NCBI GenBank assembly: GCA_000818945.1
Contig: KN805466.1
Span: 1 to 35,843, forward strand
Direction of reading: 5' to 3'
DNA length: 35,843 nucleotides
Source: Schizochytrium sp. CCTCC M209059
Lineage: Eukaryota; Sar; Bigyra; Thraustochytrida; Thraustochytriidae
The notes beneath the pieces were generated by a model, which ran no database searches, was not told where the DNA came from, and saw only the letters and a list, made by a program, of their open reading frames with translations. Below, piece by piece: positions 27,543 through 35,843 of this stretch; the first letter of the stretch is position 1; each line of letters opens with the position of its first letter. Position numbers and translations under genes: made by a program.

Positions 27543-29234
27543 TCAGACTTTGCCCGCGTGACGTGCGCTGACGGCAATGAGATCCTCAATGTCCCCGAGA
27601 TCAGTATCTTGGCGAGCAGCATGTGAGCGAATAACATCTTGCGCGAGTTCCCGCTCGTAATCCGCAACAGCAAAAACGGCAGGCTTGTCGGCTGCAGTCC
27701 GTCGAGCAGCATCCATCTTTTGGAAAGGACAACCAAATGAGGCCCGGGGATCAACTGTGGCAATGACACACATGTTGCAGCGGATACAGCTGCTGCGAGG
27801 ATTGCAAATTTCGTCGTCTTCGCCATCCTCGAGCGGCGAGGGGTGTGAACCATTGTTTACGAGCGCCTTCAAGCGGAGCGAGGCCTCAATACGGTTCACC
27901 AGATCCGGCTCGCGAATCAGGCCACGGGCAATTTGAACAAAGCCAAAGCCTTCCTCCATGGCACCCTCCATTTCGGAAAAGGAGTTGACACCGCCCATGA
28001 GAACGACGGTCGTTTTGTTGCCGACTTCGGCGAGGATATGCCGCGCAGATTCTCGCAAAAAACAGTCCTCGTATGGAACGTCAGGAACGGCAACAGGCCC
28101 AAACACCATCATGGCGAGCTTTTTCGCGGCATGCGGGAGCGCTTGCACGAGTTTAGCCTGTGGCGTATTGCCACGCATCATGTAGAAGCCGTTGTGGGCC
28201 ACAGAGCCGCACGTCACAATAATGGCGTCCGCCGAGGCGTCTGCAAGCGCGTGCGCAGCAATGGTTGCGTCTGCGAGCTCAAGACCAAACCACCGTCCAT
28301 CATGCACGTTGAGCTTGACGATAATGGGAAAGTCGTCTCCGACAGCAGCGCGACAGCGACGCAAGCACTCTGCCGGGAAAGCAGCGCGCTTTTCAGGTGT
28401 TCCACCGTAGCAATCGTTGCGCAAGTTCATCCGCGGACTCAGAAATTGTGAAAGCAGATAACCGTGTCCGGCGTGCAGCTCGATGCAGTCAAAGCCGCAT
28501 TCTTTTGCCAGCACGGCGGCTTTCGCAAAGTTGTCTGCCATGACATTGCAGTCTTTCAGCGTCATGGCCCGGGGAAAGTCAAAGCCAGCCGGGTTAAAGA
28601 CCACGGAGGGCGCCACCTGGTAGTCGTGACCAATGGCTGCGCGGTCCGCAAAGGAACCGCCGTGTGTAAGCTGGGCAGAGATGGCTGCGCCGTGCTCGTG
28701 CACGGCACTTGTGAGTCGGCGCAAGAACTCGCTGCGCGAGGCTTCCATCACGAGCTGGTTGTCAAAGGAGCGCCCATTCGAGGACACACAACAATACGCT
28801 ACTGTTGTCATGCCGACGCCACCCTTGGCGACATCGACATGTGTTTGGATGCAGTCCTGCTCGTTCTCGCCGTCAAAAGCTGCGGCGCGAATGACGCGAT
28901 TGCGTAGCGTGAGTCCACGCAGACGAGCAGGGGCCAAGATGCGCGCCTCCGAGACGGAATGAGGCAGCGAGGTGGCGGCGACCATAGGGGTCGCGCTTGG
29001 CACGCTCATGCGCTTGCCCTGGGCGTCTTTGGGGAGGTACTCTGGCAGGGCATGCTGGTTGATGGTTTTGCAGAACTTGAGCCAGGCTTCGTACGCCTGA
29101 CTCTCCGTCATGCTTTTCCATGACACATTGAGCGTCTTTTCGTACGCCAGCCAGAGCAAGCGCAGCGCCACTGCCGCGCCGACAGCCTTGACCACTTGTC
29201 GACCTTTGAGCGGACCCGGGGCTGACTCGGACAT
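27543..29234 (-). CDS. Old Yellow Enzyme-family NAD(P)H:flavin oxidoreductase
   Basis: 563 residues, ATG at 29232-29234. Residues 14-32 form a hydrophobic segment that could anchor or target the protein. The FMN TIM barrel starts at about 100 (APARLRGLTLRNRVIRAA) and has QLTHGG, ELHAGHGYLLSQFLSP and CYGGTPEKR, strong signatures of the OYE/2,4-dienoyl-CoA reductase group. VVLMGGVNS and GFVQIARGLIREPDLV form the phosphate-binding end. A Cys-rich segment (CNPRSSCIRCNMC and a later C in FGCPF) resembles the 4Fe-4S site of dienoyl-CoA reductase-type members, but the second FAD/NADPH domain is absent. It should reduce activated C=C bonds; the substrate is unknown. Confidence 0.88.
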   Translation of the reverse strand: MSESAPGPLKGRQVVKAVGAAVALRLLWLAYEKTLNVSWKSMTESQAYEAWLKFCKTINQHALPEYLPKDAQGKRMSVPSATPMVAATSLPHSVSEARILAPARLRGLTLRNRVIRAAAFDGENEQDCIQTHVDVAKGGVGMTTVAYCCVSSNGRSFDNQLVMEASRSEFLRRLTSAVHEHGAAISAQLTHGGSFADRAAIGHDYQVAPSVVFNPAGFDFPRAMTLKDCNVMADNFAKAAVLAKECGFDCIELHAGHGYLLSQFLSPRMNLRNDCYGGTPEKRAAFPAECLRRCRAAVGDDFPIIVKLNVHDGRWFGLELADATIAAHALADASADAIIVTCGSVAHNGFYMMRGNTPQAKLVQALPHAAKKLAMMVFGPVAVPDVPYEDCFLRESARHILAEVGNKTTVVLMGGVNSFSEMEGAMEEGFGFVQIARGLIREPDLVNRIEASLRLKALVNNGSHPSPLEDGEDDEICNPRSSCIRCNMCVIATVDPRASFGCPFQKMDAARRTAADKPAVFAVADYERELAQDVIRSHAARQDTDLGDIEDLIAVSARHAGKV

Positions 29235-29848
29235 GTGCTCTATTCGAGTTCCCGCTGCTCTTGCGTCGCGTTACGTGCCGTGGCGTGGCGTGGTGGCGAA
29301 CCAAGATCGCTTCGCTTGGCTTTCCCCACTCCTGCGCAGAGCGACCAGCAAAAGTACGCGTCTCCGTCTCCCTCCCTCCCTCTCTCCCTCCCAGCCTGCG
29401 TCCCTCCCGCCCGTCGAGCCGCCAGCTTCGCGTTCTGTCGCGCTGGCCAGGCTCTGCGTCAAGAAGTCTTGCGAGGCCAGCGACGTCTGCGCGCGCGTGC
29501 AACACCTCGCCCGTGGTGCCGGGAATTGCGGAACCCAGAATGGGAGACCATGACGTCATGCGTGCCTTGCTGACGTCAGATTTCTCATCCCTCCTTCTTC
29601 TTCTTCTTCTTCTTCTTCTTCTTCTTCTCTCCTCCCCAAGGCCAGCCTGATGAGCAACGGTGAGCGGAGCCGGCCGCGCGAGGGCCGCGGAGAGAAGAGG
29701 AGAAGCGCCGCAGCGAGAGGAGGGCCGCGAGCGAGCTCAGGGTAGGGGCCGCATCGCCTTGCCGCGTCCCGCCGCGCCTTGCCGCGCCGCAGGTGCTAGC
29801 GGCTAATCTATTCCACTCGACTCGACTCGACTTGACTCGAATCTCATC
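29235..29848. promoter_or_regulatory. Divergent promoter, OYE-like / TMEM18
   Basis: 614 bases separating two divergent starts. It holds a TCCC-rich stretch (29361-29410), a TTC run (about 29593-29628) and short GACTCGACTCGA repeats just before the TMEM18 ATG. No gene supported; a shared promoter is likely. Confidence 0.5.
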
Positions 29849-30331
29849 ATGGAGGACGTGCTTCAGGATGCGATGCGCGACGTTGTGCAGAGTCGCGCGG
29901 CCAAGTTCAAGCACGCGTACGATGGGCCGTACGAGGTCTTGATGGGATTCTTCCACGCGGTGGACTGGGCAAACGAGTCGTGGCTGCAAGCGCTTCTTGC
30001 GGCGGAGCTTGTGCTGGTGCTCGTGGTCTTCCTTTCGCGAAAATGGCAGCGCCTTCAGCTCGTCTTGTTCCTCTTTATTTGCGCGCTCGTGTACAGCGCC
30101 GAGTGGCTCAATGCGTACGGACGTGAGCATTGGAGGGAGTTTTCGAAGCAAAACTACTTTGATGAGCATGGTTTTTTTGCGGGCATGGTGTTTGCAGGTC
30201 CTCTCCTGCTCCTCATGTTTTTTCAAATGCTCAATGCTGTTTACGAGGCTGGCGCTCTGCTCATCGAGTCGAAGCGAGCCGAGGTTCGTGCCAAGCGTCG
30301 CGCGAGTGCTACCGGGAAAAAGGACCAGTAA
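29849..30331 (+). CDS. TMEM18: TMEM18 family membrane protein
   Basis: 160 residues, a usual length for the family (human about 140). Family features: a short N-terminal helix, FFHAVDWANESWLQALLAAE, a second membrane helix (LVLFLFICALVYSAEWLN), the conserved W-R-FSKQNYFDEHGFFAGMVF loop, a last helix (GPLLLLMFFQML) and a basic tail (RAEVRAKRRAS). TMEM18 is a nuclear-envelope protein in animals, with about three to four membrane spans; its role in protists is unknown. ATG 29849 is the natural start. No intron in the coding part. Confidence 0.9.
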   Translation: MEDVLQDAMRDVVQSRAAKFKHAYDGPYEVLMGFFHAVDWANESWLQALLAAELVLVLVVFLSRKWQRLQLVLFLFICALVYSAEWLNAYGREHWREFSKQNYFDEHGFFAGMVFAGPLLLLMFFQMLNAVYEAGALLIESKRAEVRAKRRASATGKKDQ

Positions 30332-31177
30332 TGAATGTATTATCGTTTTTCTACGGATTGATTCATATTGTTGATCTTTTTGCTTTTCCACGTCAAAATT
30401 CACTTTGCTGTACTTTTTTTGGAATTACGCAGTCAATACGCCCAAAGGCAACCTCCGCTTCTATCCCATTTGGTCAGGTAGACAGGCAGGCAGGCCTTGC
30501 GGCATTTTTTGGGGGTTCAAATGCTCCTTCCCCTTGCCCCATCTCCTACTCCAACTCCTCCTACTTCTAATACCTGCAGCGCAAAAATTCGCTTAAATCC
30601 ACGTACGACAGCTGGCGTCCGACGCGACAACGACATCGAAATGGAGGCGAGCGCAAAGAGGACTTCACGCTGAGCGAAGCATCTGGCAACGTGAAAGGCC
30701 GTCTCGCAGGTCGCGCCCTCCCTGCGCAGGGACGACTCGGCGTCTCTCTGAGAGCCGGGTCCAGAGCCAAATCGTGATTGCGCGTGCGTGTGCGTACGTG
30801 CGTGCGCGCGTGCGTGCGTGCGTGCGTGCGTGCGGTGGGCGGGCGGGCGGGCGGCCGCGAGCGCGACGTGCGCGCTCTCGCGTGAGTTTGCGCGCGCAGT
30901 AAGGTGCGCTGCAGGCGCGCAGGGAGGAGACCGACCGAGGCCCGTGCGAAAGCTCTCGCCACCTAGGTGCAGAAAAACCGACCGGCAAGGGAGAAGAAGA
31001 ATAGGGCAGCGAGGGGCAAGGCGAGGCAGCGAGCTCGCGCGCTAAACGAAAAGGCCTAGTCTACGCTCCTTTGCTTTGCTCGCTTGTGAGCACGTTGTCT
31101 CGTCCACGCGTTGGGCTTCGCGAAGCAGAGCAAAGCAGGGCAAAGCAAAGCAGAGCAAAACAAGACACAAGGCGACG
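30332..31177. repeat. TMEM18 3' region and repeat-rich PROPPIN promoter
   Basis: No gene supported. It has a short CAGG run (30480-30495), a TGCG run then GGGC units (about 30781-30855) and AGCAAAGC-type repeats upstream of the PROPPIN start (about 31124-31160). Confidence 0.6.
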
Positions 31178-32803
31178 ATGCCGCGGCGCGGCGGGGAAGA
31201 GAATGACGTGCTCTTTATGGGCTTCAACCAGGACGCGAGCTGCGTGTCGATCGGGACGAAAAGCGGATATCGGATCTTCAACTGCCAGCCGTTTGGACGT
31301 AACATTTTTTCCACGGAAGGCGGGATCGGCATTGTCGAGATGCTCTTCTCCACGAGTCTGGTTGCGCTCGTGGGCGGTGGCGAGAAACCTGCCTTTTCTC
31401 CACGCCATCTCAAGTTGTGGAACTCGAAAACTGCGAGTGTGATTTGCGAACTGGACTTTAGTTCGCGCATTCAGGCGGTGAAAATGAATCGCAAGCGACT
31501 CATCGTTGTGCTCGAAACGCAGCTGCACATCTACGATCTAGATACCATGATTAACTTGCAGACTTTGGAAGTCGCAACGCTGGGATCTGGACCAAGCGGA
31601 AACGGCGCGGGTCAGCATGCTGGAACCATGGCTTCGGCCATGACGCAAGGTGGCACCTCGTTGCTGGCGGCGCCGCTGTGCGAGCTCTCGCCTGACGAGA
31701 ACACGTCCTTCTTGGCGCTGCCGGCCAATAGCATTTCTGGCGACGTCTTTTTGTACGATGCGCTCAATCTCGTCGAGTTTCGCTGGATCCAGGCGCACAA
31801 GGCGCGTCTGACTTCGTTGCAGTTCAGTCAGGACGGGAGCATGCTGGCCACGGCGTCCGAGACGGGCACGGTGATTCGGGTCTTTCGCGTGCCATCGGGC
31901 GAAAAACTTTACTCTTTTCGCCGTGGATCGTACTCGGCGACGGTGTACTCTTTAGCCTTTGACGAGGCTGGCGGCATGCTCGCCGCCTCGTCGAGCAACG
32001 GGACAGTCCATCTCTTTGGCTTGACCCCCGAGGCGCGATACGCTTGCGAGGACGGGACCAGCGCAGCGGCAAAGAAATCAGGTGGGGACTCGGGAGCGAA
32101 TGGCAACGATGGGGATGGTGGCGCCGGCGCGGGTATGCGCACTGCAGTCGGCTCGTTCCAGACCGGCGCCGGTGGGCAGGCTCGATCCTATGGCGAAAGC
32201 GATGGTACGCATACGAGCCCTCGCGGTTCGAGCGGTCTCGGCGCGAGCGGCCTCGGGTCCTCACAGGAGCGTGCGCAACACGCCTCAAGCCCGATGGGGC
32301 GTGCCTCGAATTTCTTTGGGGCTGCCGCCTCGAACGCCATGGCGCTGCTCGAGAAGCAAAAATCGCTCGCGGGGAGATTTCTTCCGGGCGCCATCAGCGA
32401 AATGGTCGAGCCTACGCGCAGCGTTGCCGTCGCGCGCTTGCCCGACAGCGGAGTGCGTACGGCGTGCTGCCTAGGCAAGGGTCTCGTCTCGGTGGTGACT
32501 GCAGAAGGCCATTTTTACCAATATCGCATGGGCGTTGGCGCTTGCGAGCTCGCCTTTGAGATGTCGCTCCACGTCAGCGACGGAAATGCTGCCGTGGCGT
32601 CATCTTCGCAATCGTCGTCTTCGTCCTCGCCACCGACGGCCTCGAACAAAACTTCATCATTAAATGGTGCGGATGGGTTTGAGGATGAGGACGCTGGGCC
32701 TCAGCCTCCATCGAGCGGTTTGCGCGTCTTTCGTTCGTCGCCTTCAACGTCAGCGAGGACTTCGGGCGGAAACGCAGGCGACGAGGCCACCTCGAGCTGG
32801 TGA
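31178..32803 (+). CDS. PROPPIN (Atg18/WIPI-like) autophagy protein
   Basis: 541 residues from ATG 31178. The seven-bladed beta-propeller begins VLFMGFNQDASCVSIGTKSGYRIFNC, the standard WIPI/Atg18 first blade. Blade 5 has FSQDGSMLATASETGTVIRVF and then the FRRG motif (247-250), which binds PI3P and PI(3,5)P2. The protein should be recruited to autophagosomal or endosomal membranes. Long Gly/Ser-rich insertions follow blade 6 (about 290-375), and the tail is Ser-rich and disordered, making it longer than the usual 350-500 residues. Which subfamily (Atg18, Atg21, WIPI1-4) is unclear. The stop at 32803 overlaps a possible GTGAGA donor. Confidence 0.92.
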   Translation: MPRRGGEENDVLFMGFNQDASCVSIGTKSGYRIFNCQPFGRNIFSTEGGIGIVEMLFSTSLVALVGGGEKPAFSPRHLKLWNSKTASVICELDFSSRIQAVKMNRKRLIVVLETQLHIYDLDTMINLQTLEVATLGSGPSGNGAGQHAGTMASAMTQGGTSLLAAPLCELSPDENTSFLALPANSISGDVFLYDALNLVEFRWIQAHKARLTSLQFSQDGSMLATASETGTVIRVFRVPSGEKLYSFRRGSYSATVYSLAFDEAGGMLAASSSNGTVHLFGLTPEARYACEDGTSAAAKKSGGDSGANGNDGDGGAGAGMRTAVGSFQTGAGGQARSYGESDGTHTSPRGSSGLGASGLGSSQERAQHASSPMGRASNFFGAAASNAMALLEKQKSLAGRFLPGAISEMVEPTRSVAVARLPDSGVRTACCLGKGLVSVVTAEGHFYQYRMGVGACELAFEMSLHVSDGNAAVASSSQSSSSSSPPTASNKTSSLNGADGFEDEDAGPQPPSSGLRVFRSSPSTSARTSGGNAGDEATSSW

Positions 32804-33320
32804 GAGCGACCATGCGTCGTCAGATCTGGCCGGCATGAGGTTGCGTGTAAGTACTCTACTACATACCACATCGAGAAGCGGGCATGATGAATTTGATTTT
32901 TGTTTGGATGATTCCATCATGCATGAGTGGGTGAGAAGAGCGTAAAGGGGAAGCGAGAGCACACAAGGATGGGAAGGAAAGAGAAGGACGCCGCGTTTGA
33001 TTTCGCCTCCTCGTTTTGTCGGCAAGCACTGAAAACTTACATGCTCTTTTCTTTTCTTTTCTCTTCTTTTCTTTTCTTTTCTTTTCTTTTTCTTCAGGTG
33101 CATCATTTATGGATTTTAACCTGGACGGCCCTGACGAATGCGGGAGAAACAGCAAAGGCATGCATTTTGTTCGTTTTTTTTTTCTTTTTACTTCCAACGT
33201 AGGGCAGTGCAGTGCAGTGCAGTCCGATGCAGTCCAATGCAATGAAATGACGACAGATCAACTTCGTTTGCGGATCAATGTAAAAAAAGAAAATTTTTGT
33301 CTTGTTGAGTCAATTTGTAT
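32804..33320. other. PROPPIN 3' region with a probable intron
   Basis: Contains a strong donor (CGT|GTAAGT, GT at 32847) and a strong pyrimidine-tract acceptor (TTCTTCAG ending 33097, preceded by a TTTTC run), suggesting a 251-bp intron in the 3' UTR or an alternative C-terminus. GCAGT repeats lie at about 33203-33225. Confidence 0.4.
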
Positions 33321-35591
33321 TCACTCCGCGGTCGACTGACCGCGGTAATGGTCTCCTCCGCAGAGCAGAGTGCCATCGAGAGCATAAATAGGCTCGCCAG
33401 GAACGAAGCGAGAAATGGCAGACCAATAAGGCGAAGAAAAGTCTGTGTGGCGCATGTCTGCAGCCGAAAAGTGTGCAAAGACCTTGACGTTGCGGGACTT
33501 GAGCGAAACGGTGGGATAAAAGGCGGCAGGTTCTGCGCCAGCGAGGTTGCGAATGGGAAAGGCTTGCAGCCAGCCGGACGTCTCGGCGCTTGTGCCGTCA
33601 GTGCCATCCGCTTCTTGGATCTGCCGCGAGTGATTGTTACAGGTGTCGTCATTCTTGCTGCTGTCGACAGCGGTGGAGCTTGACGCGACGGCGGCGCTGG
33701 TGCTGGTGGTGCTGCTGCTGCTCGTGGGCGCGCCAAGACCCAGCTCCTGCGCGTGACAGGCGACCTGCTTGCCATCGACGTAAAATGCGACTAGCAAGTG
33801 CGAGATCCAGGCCCGGACGCAGACGCCGACAACGCTGCCATAGGTGAACTTTGCCGTCGTGCGCGTACGGTGGCCGTTGACGAGAAGAACGCCAGAAGAG
33901 TCGAGGCCGGCGGTGTTGGCCGAGCAGCCAGGCACCGTGTTGCGCAGCGCCATGGAGCGCGACGAGAGGCCAACACAGACGTGCAGCGGTGTCTGGCCGA
34001 GGTCTGGGGTTTCGTCGCCGGCCCATACGGGGCACATTTCAAAGTACGTCGTGCGACCATAGGGGAGCGCGAGCGCCGCGCGGACCGAGCGGTATATTTT
34101 CTGCGCAAGCGAGGCGCGCGCGACGTCGCGCTGCTGCTTGGGCTGCTGGCCGGGTTCTTGGGCGGCCGCATTCGCATTGTCGTTGGCCACGGGGTCTTGG
34201 CGCTGGAAGCTGGCGCGACGCGCTCCGATAAAGTAATCCAACGAGGCGCAATGACCGCCGCAAGTGAGAATGATCTTGGGGTGGGCGTCTTCCTGATTGA
34301 AGATGGCCATGCGCGGACGATCGTCCGAGACTTGTTCCCCACGAAGCTCGTCGCGGGCGCGCCAGAGCACGTTTTCGGTAAAGGCGAGAGAGTAATCGAG
34401 AACAGCGGAGCGCGAGTCAGGTGTGGCCGGAAAGGACTTGGGCGAGCAAGGGACCACGCACTGGCTTGTTTGAGAGTTTGCGGTAGTGGGCGAAGCAGCG
34501 GCGGTCGGGGATCCCGACGAGATGCGACTCGCCATGAGGCGACTGACGAAATCGTTTTCCTCGACGTGCTGCATGAGGTCGAGGTTTTCGGCCAGGGCAG
34601 CCTCCTCGTCGAGATCGGTCTCGTCGATATGATCGTTGTCGTCTTCGGGGCGTTCTTTGCGCGAGCCGGACTTGACACCGGAACGCTCATAGTGGTGATG
34701 GTGGTGGTGGTGGTGATGGTGGTGGTAGTGTTGTTGTTGTTGTTGTTGCCGCTGCTGCTGCTGCAGGTGATGTTGCTGTTGCGCGAGCGCGGCACGTCTG
34801 CGTGCTAGTGCTTGCTGGTGGTGTTGACCTTGATGCGCATAGTCTTTATCTTGGATGGCATATGAGGCATTGCGCTTGCGCACGTGTGGGGGAGGGAGTA
34901 GCTGTACAGTTGCGTCAAAGGGGCGCACAGGGATTTCAAAGTGCATGCCGCGACGAATTCGGCTGAGAACAGAAGGCGGTAGCTGGAGGTCGTCGCGCTC
35001 GCGGTAGGAAAGCACGACGCCCGTGACGGACTTTCCAAAGTGTGGTGCGAGGCGTCCTACCTTGACGCCGCGAGTTCGTTGAAAGTGCGCCTCCTCCATG
35101 AAGGCGTCGACGGCGCGTTCGAGGTCTCTTTTGCCCGGGTCGTCGAGGGACTCTCCGAGGGCATCGGCGAGGTAAAAGAGGATGCGGCTAATGATTTGTT
35201 GGGGGCTGCTATTCCTGGCCTCGACGACGAAGCGCATGGCGCGCTGGAAGAGGTCCTTTTTCCCGGAGGCGCCATCGGTGCGAGTCAGCTTGCGTCTCCT
35301 CGCGTCTTCTTGCGCTTGTCTGAGGATTTTGGTTTCTCTTGATTTTGCGGCGATGAGTGCTTCGCGCGCGCGGCGTCTCCTTCGTTTTGACGAGGACTTT
35401 TTCTTTTTCTTGTCGTCGCCCGTGCCGCTGCCGCCGTTCGTGAGCTTTCCTCTGTTCGGGTGCGGCAGGTTTGTGTAGCGTAGCAGGACTTGCGTCACCT
35501 GATCGGCGGGGAGGCCAACTGACCCCAGCGTCTCCAATATGTACACGCCGATCTCCACCACCTTGCTCTTGCCTTCGTCTACCACGTACAT
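33321..35591 (-). CDS. SPRY-domain protein with His/Gln tracts
   Basis: 756 residues, ATG at 35589-35591. The N-terminal 230 residues are partly helical with a Lys/Arg-rich stretch (61-74). Residues about 255-300 have Gln runs and a run of eleven His (290-300). The C-terminal half is SPRY-like: TTYFEMCPVW, HVCVGLSSRSM, YGSVVGVCVRAW, LLVAFYVDGKQVA and FYPTVSLKSRNVKVFAHF. SPRY domains bind protein partners. Runs of Ser/Thr and Ala interrupt the domain after YVDGKQVA. The rest is not recognised; a role cannot be assigned. Confidence 0.75.
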   Translation of the reverse strand: MYVVDEGKSKVVEIGVYILETLGSVGLPADQVTQVLLRYTNLPHPNRGKLTNGGSGTGDDKKKKKSSSKRRRRRAREALIAAKSRETKILRQAQEDARRRKLTRTDGASGKKDLFQRAMRFVVEARNSSPQQIISRILFYLADALGESLDDPGKRDLERAVDAFMEEAHFQRTRGVKVGRLAPHFGKSVTGVVLSYRERDDLQLPPSVLSRIRRGMHFEIPVRPFDATVQLLPPPHVRKRNASYAIQDKDYAHQGQHHQQALARRRAALAQQQHHLQQQQRQQQQQQHYHHHHHHHHHHHYERSGVKSGSRKERPEDDNDHIDETDLDEEAALAENLDLMQHVEENDFVSRLMASRISSGSPTAAASPTTANSQTSQCVVPCSPKSFPATPDSRSAVLDYSLAFTENVLWRARDELRGEQVSDDRPRMAIFNQEDAHPKIILTCGGHCASLDYFIGARRASFQRQDPVANDNANAAAQEPGQQPKQQRDVARASLAQKIYRSVRAALALPYGRTTYFEMCPVWAGDETPDLGQTPLHVCVGLSSRSMALRNTVPGCSANTAGLDSSGVLLVNGHRTRTTAKFTYGSVVGVCVRAWISHLLVAFYVDGKQVACHAQELGLGAPTSSSSTTSTSAAVASSSTAVDSSKNDDTCNNHSRQIQEADGTDGTSAETSGWLQAFPIRNLAGAEPAAFYPTVSLKSRNVKVFAHFSAADMRHTDFSSPYWSAISRFVPGEPIYALDGTLLCGGDHYRGQSTAE

Positions 35592-35843
35592 GGTGGGCTT
35601 GCTTGTCTTGATCGGTCTTTGCGCGCTGGGTTTGGTTTTGCTTTGTTAGCCGCCAACGCACGCGCTCGTTCGCTCCGAGGTCCTCGCGGACGCAGCCAGG
35701 GGTGCGCGCGCGGCAGCGAGTAGAGCCTCGCGCGCCTTGCTCGTCAAAGTTCGCGTGCTCGCGGCCCTGCACGGACCGCGCGGGCTGTGCCTGCCTGCCC
35801 GTTGATCCCCTCGCGCTGCGCAAAGCGCGCTCTCCCTCTCCTC
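35592..35843. other. Upstream region of the SPRY gene
   Basis: GC-rich sequence upstream of the reverse SPRY gene. Nothing specific seen. Confidence 0.5.

Overview
This window is nuclear DNA from a microbial eukaryote. The evidence is eukaryote-only genes (kinesin, PROPPIN/Atg18, TMEM18, a Pol epsilon histone-fold subunit, a PI 4-kinase, a SPRY protein, a probable ESCRT-III protein), GT-AG introns with a CTAAC-type branch site in the histone-fold gene, wide spacers full of tetra- and trinucleotide repeats, and long intron-poor open frames. A thraustochytrid/labyrinthulomycete-like stramenopile is my best guess, but that is inference from gene style only.

Region 1 (1-9797) is a large direct duplication. 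Each copy carries a roughly 700-residue fusion of a PD-(D/E)XK nuclease fold with a protein-kinase-like domain, then a convergent 158-residue gene, then about 0.9 kb without a clear gene. The copies are about 5.5 kb apart. From 1750-4280 and 7267-9797 I found no difference between them, while the 5' halves (nuclease half and leader) are clearly diverged, so the pair is a mosaic. Copy A has an intact start. Copy B lost the start region by a deletion of about 285 bp and is also shifted in frame, though 701 codons remain open from a new ATG. Between the copies (4281-5811) lie a small secreted protein, an unrecognised 120-residue frame and a probable Snf7/CHMP-like protein.

Region 2 (9798-23330) holds a kinesin-light-chain-like TPR protein whose repeats run upstream of its first ATG, a PI4K-gamma-like lipid kinase, a repeat-rich spacer, a three-exon POLE3/Dpb4-like gene behind a 27-bp-phased motif array, a MATE transporter, a spacer with about 265 bp of perfect CAAT repeat, a TNFAIP8-RGS fusion and a CCCH zinc finger-methyltransferase.

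Region 3 (23569-35843) holds a kinesin, a decayed fragment of a multisubunit RNA polymerase largest subunit with virus-like residues, an Old Yellow Enzyme-type flavoprotein, TMEM18, a PROPPIN and a SPRY-domain protein.

Most of the window is ordinary housekeeping DNA. The accessory part is the nuclease-kinase array, which resembles the REase-kinase modules known from Crinkler/RHS-type effectors and selfish elements, together with possible large-DNA-virus relics (the 158-residue gene and the polymerase fragment). Many longer open frames here begin at non-ATG codons or lie antisense to GC-rich genes; I chose starts only at ATG.
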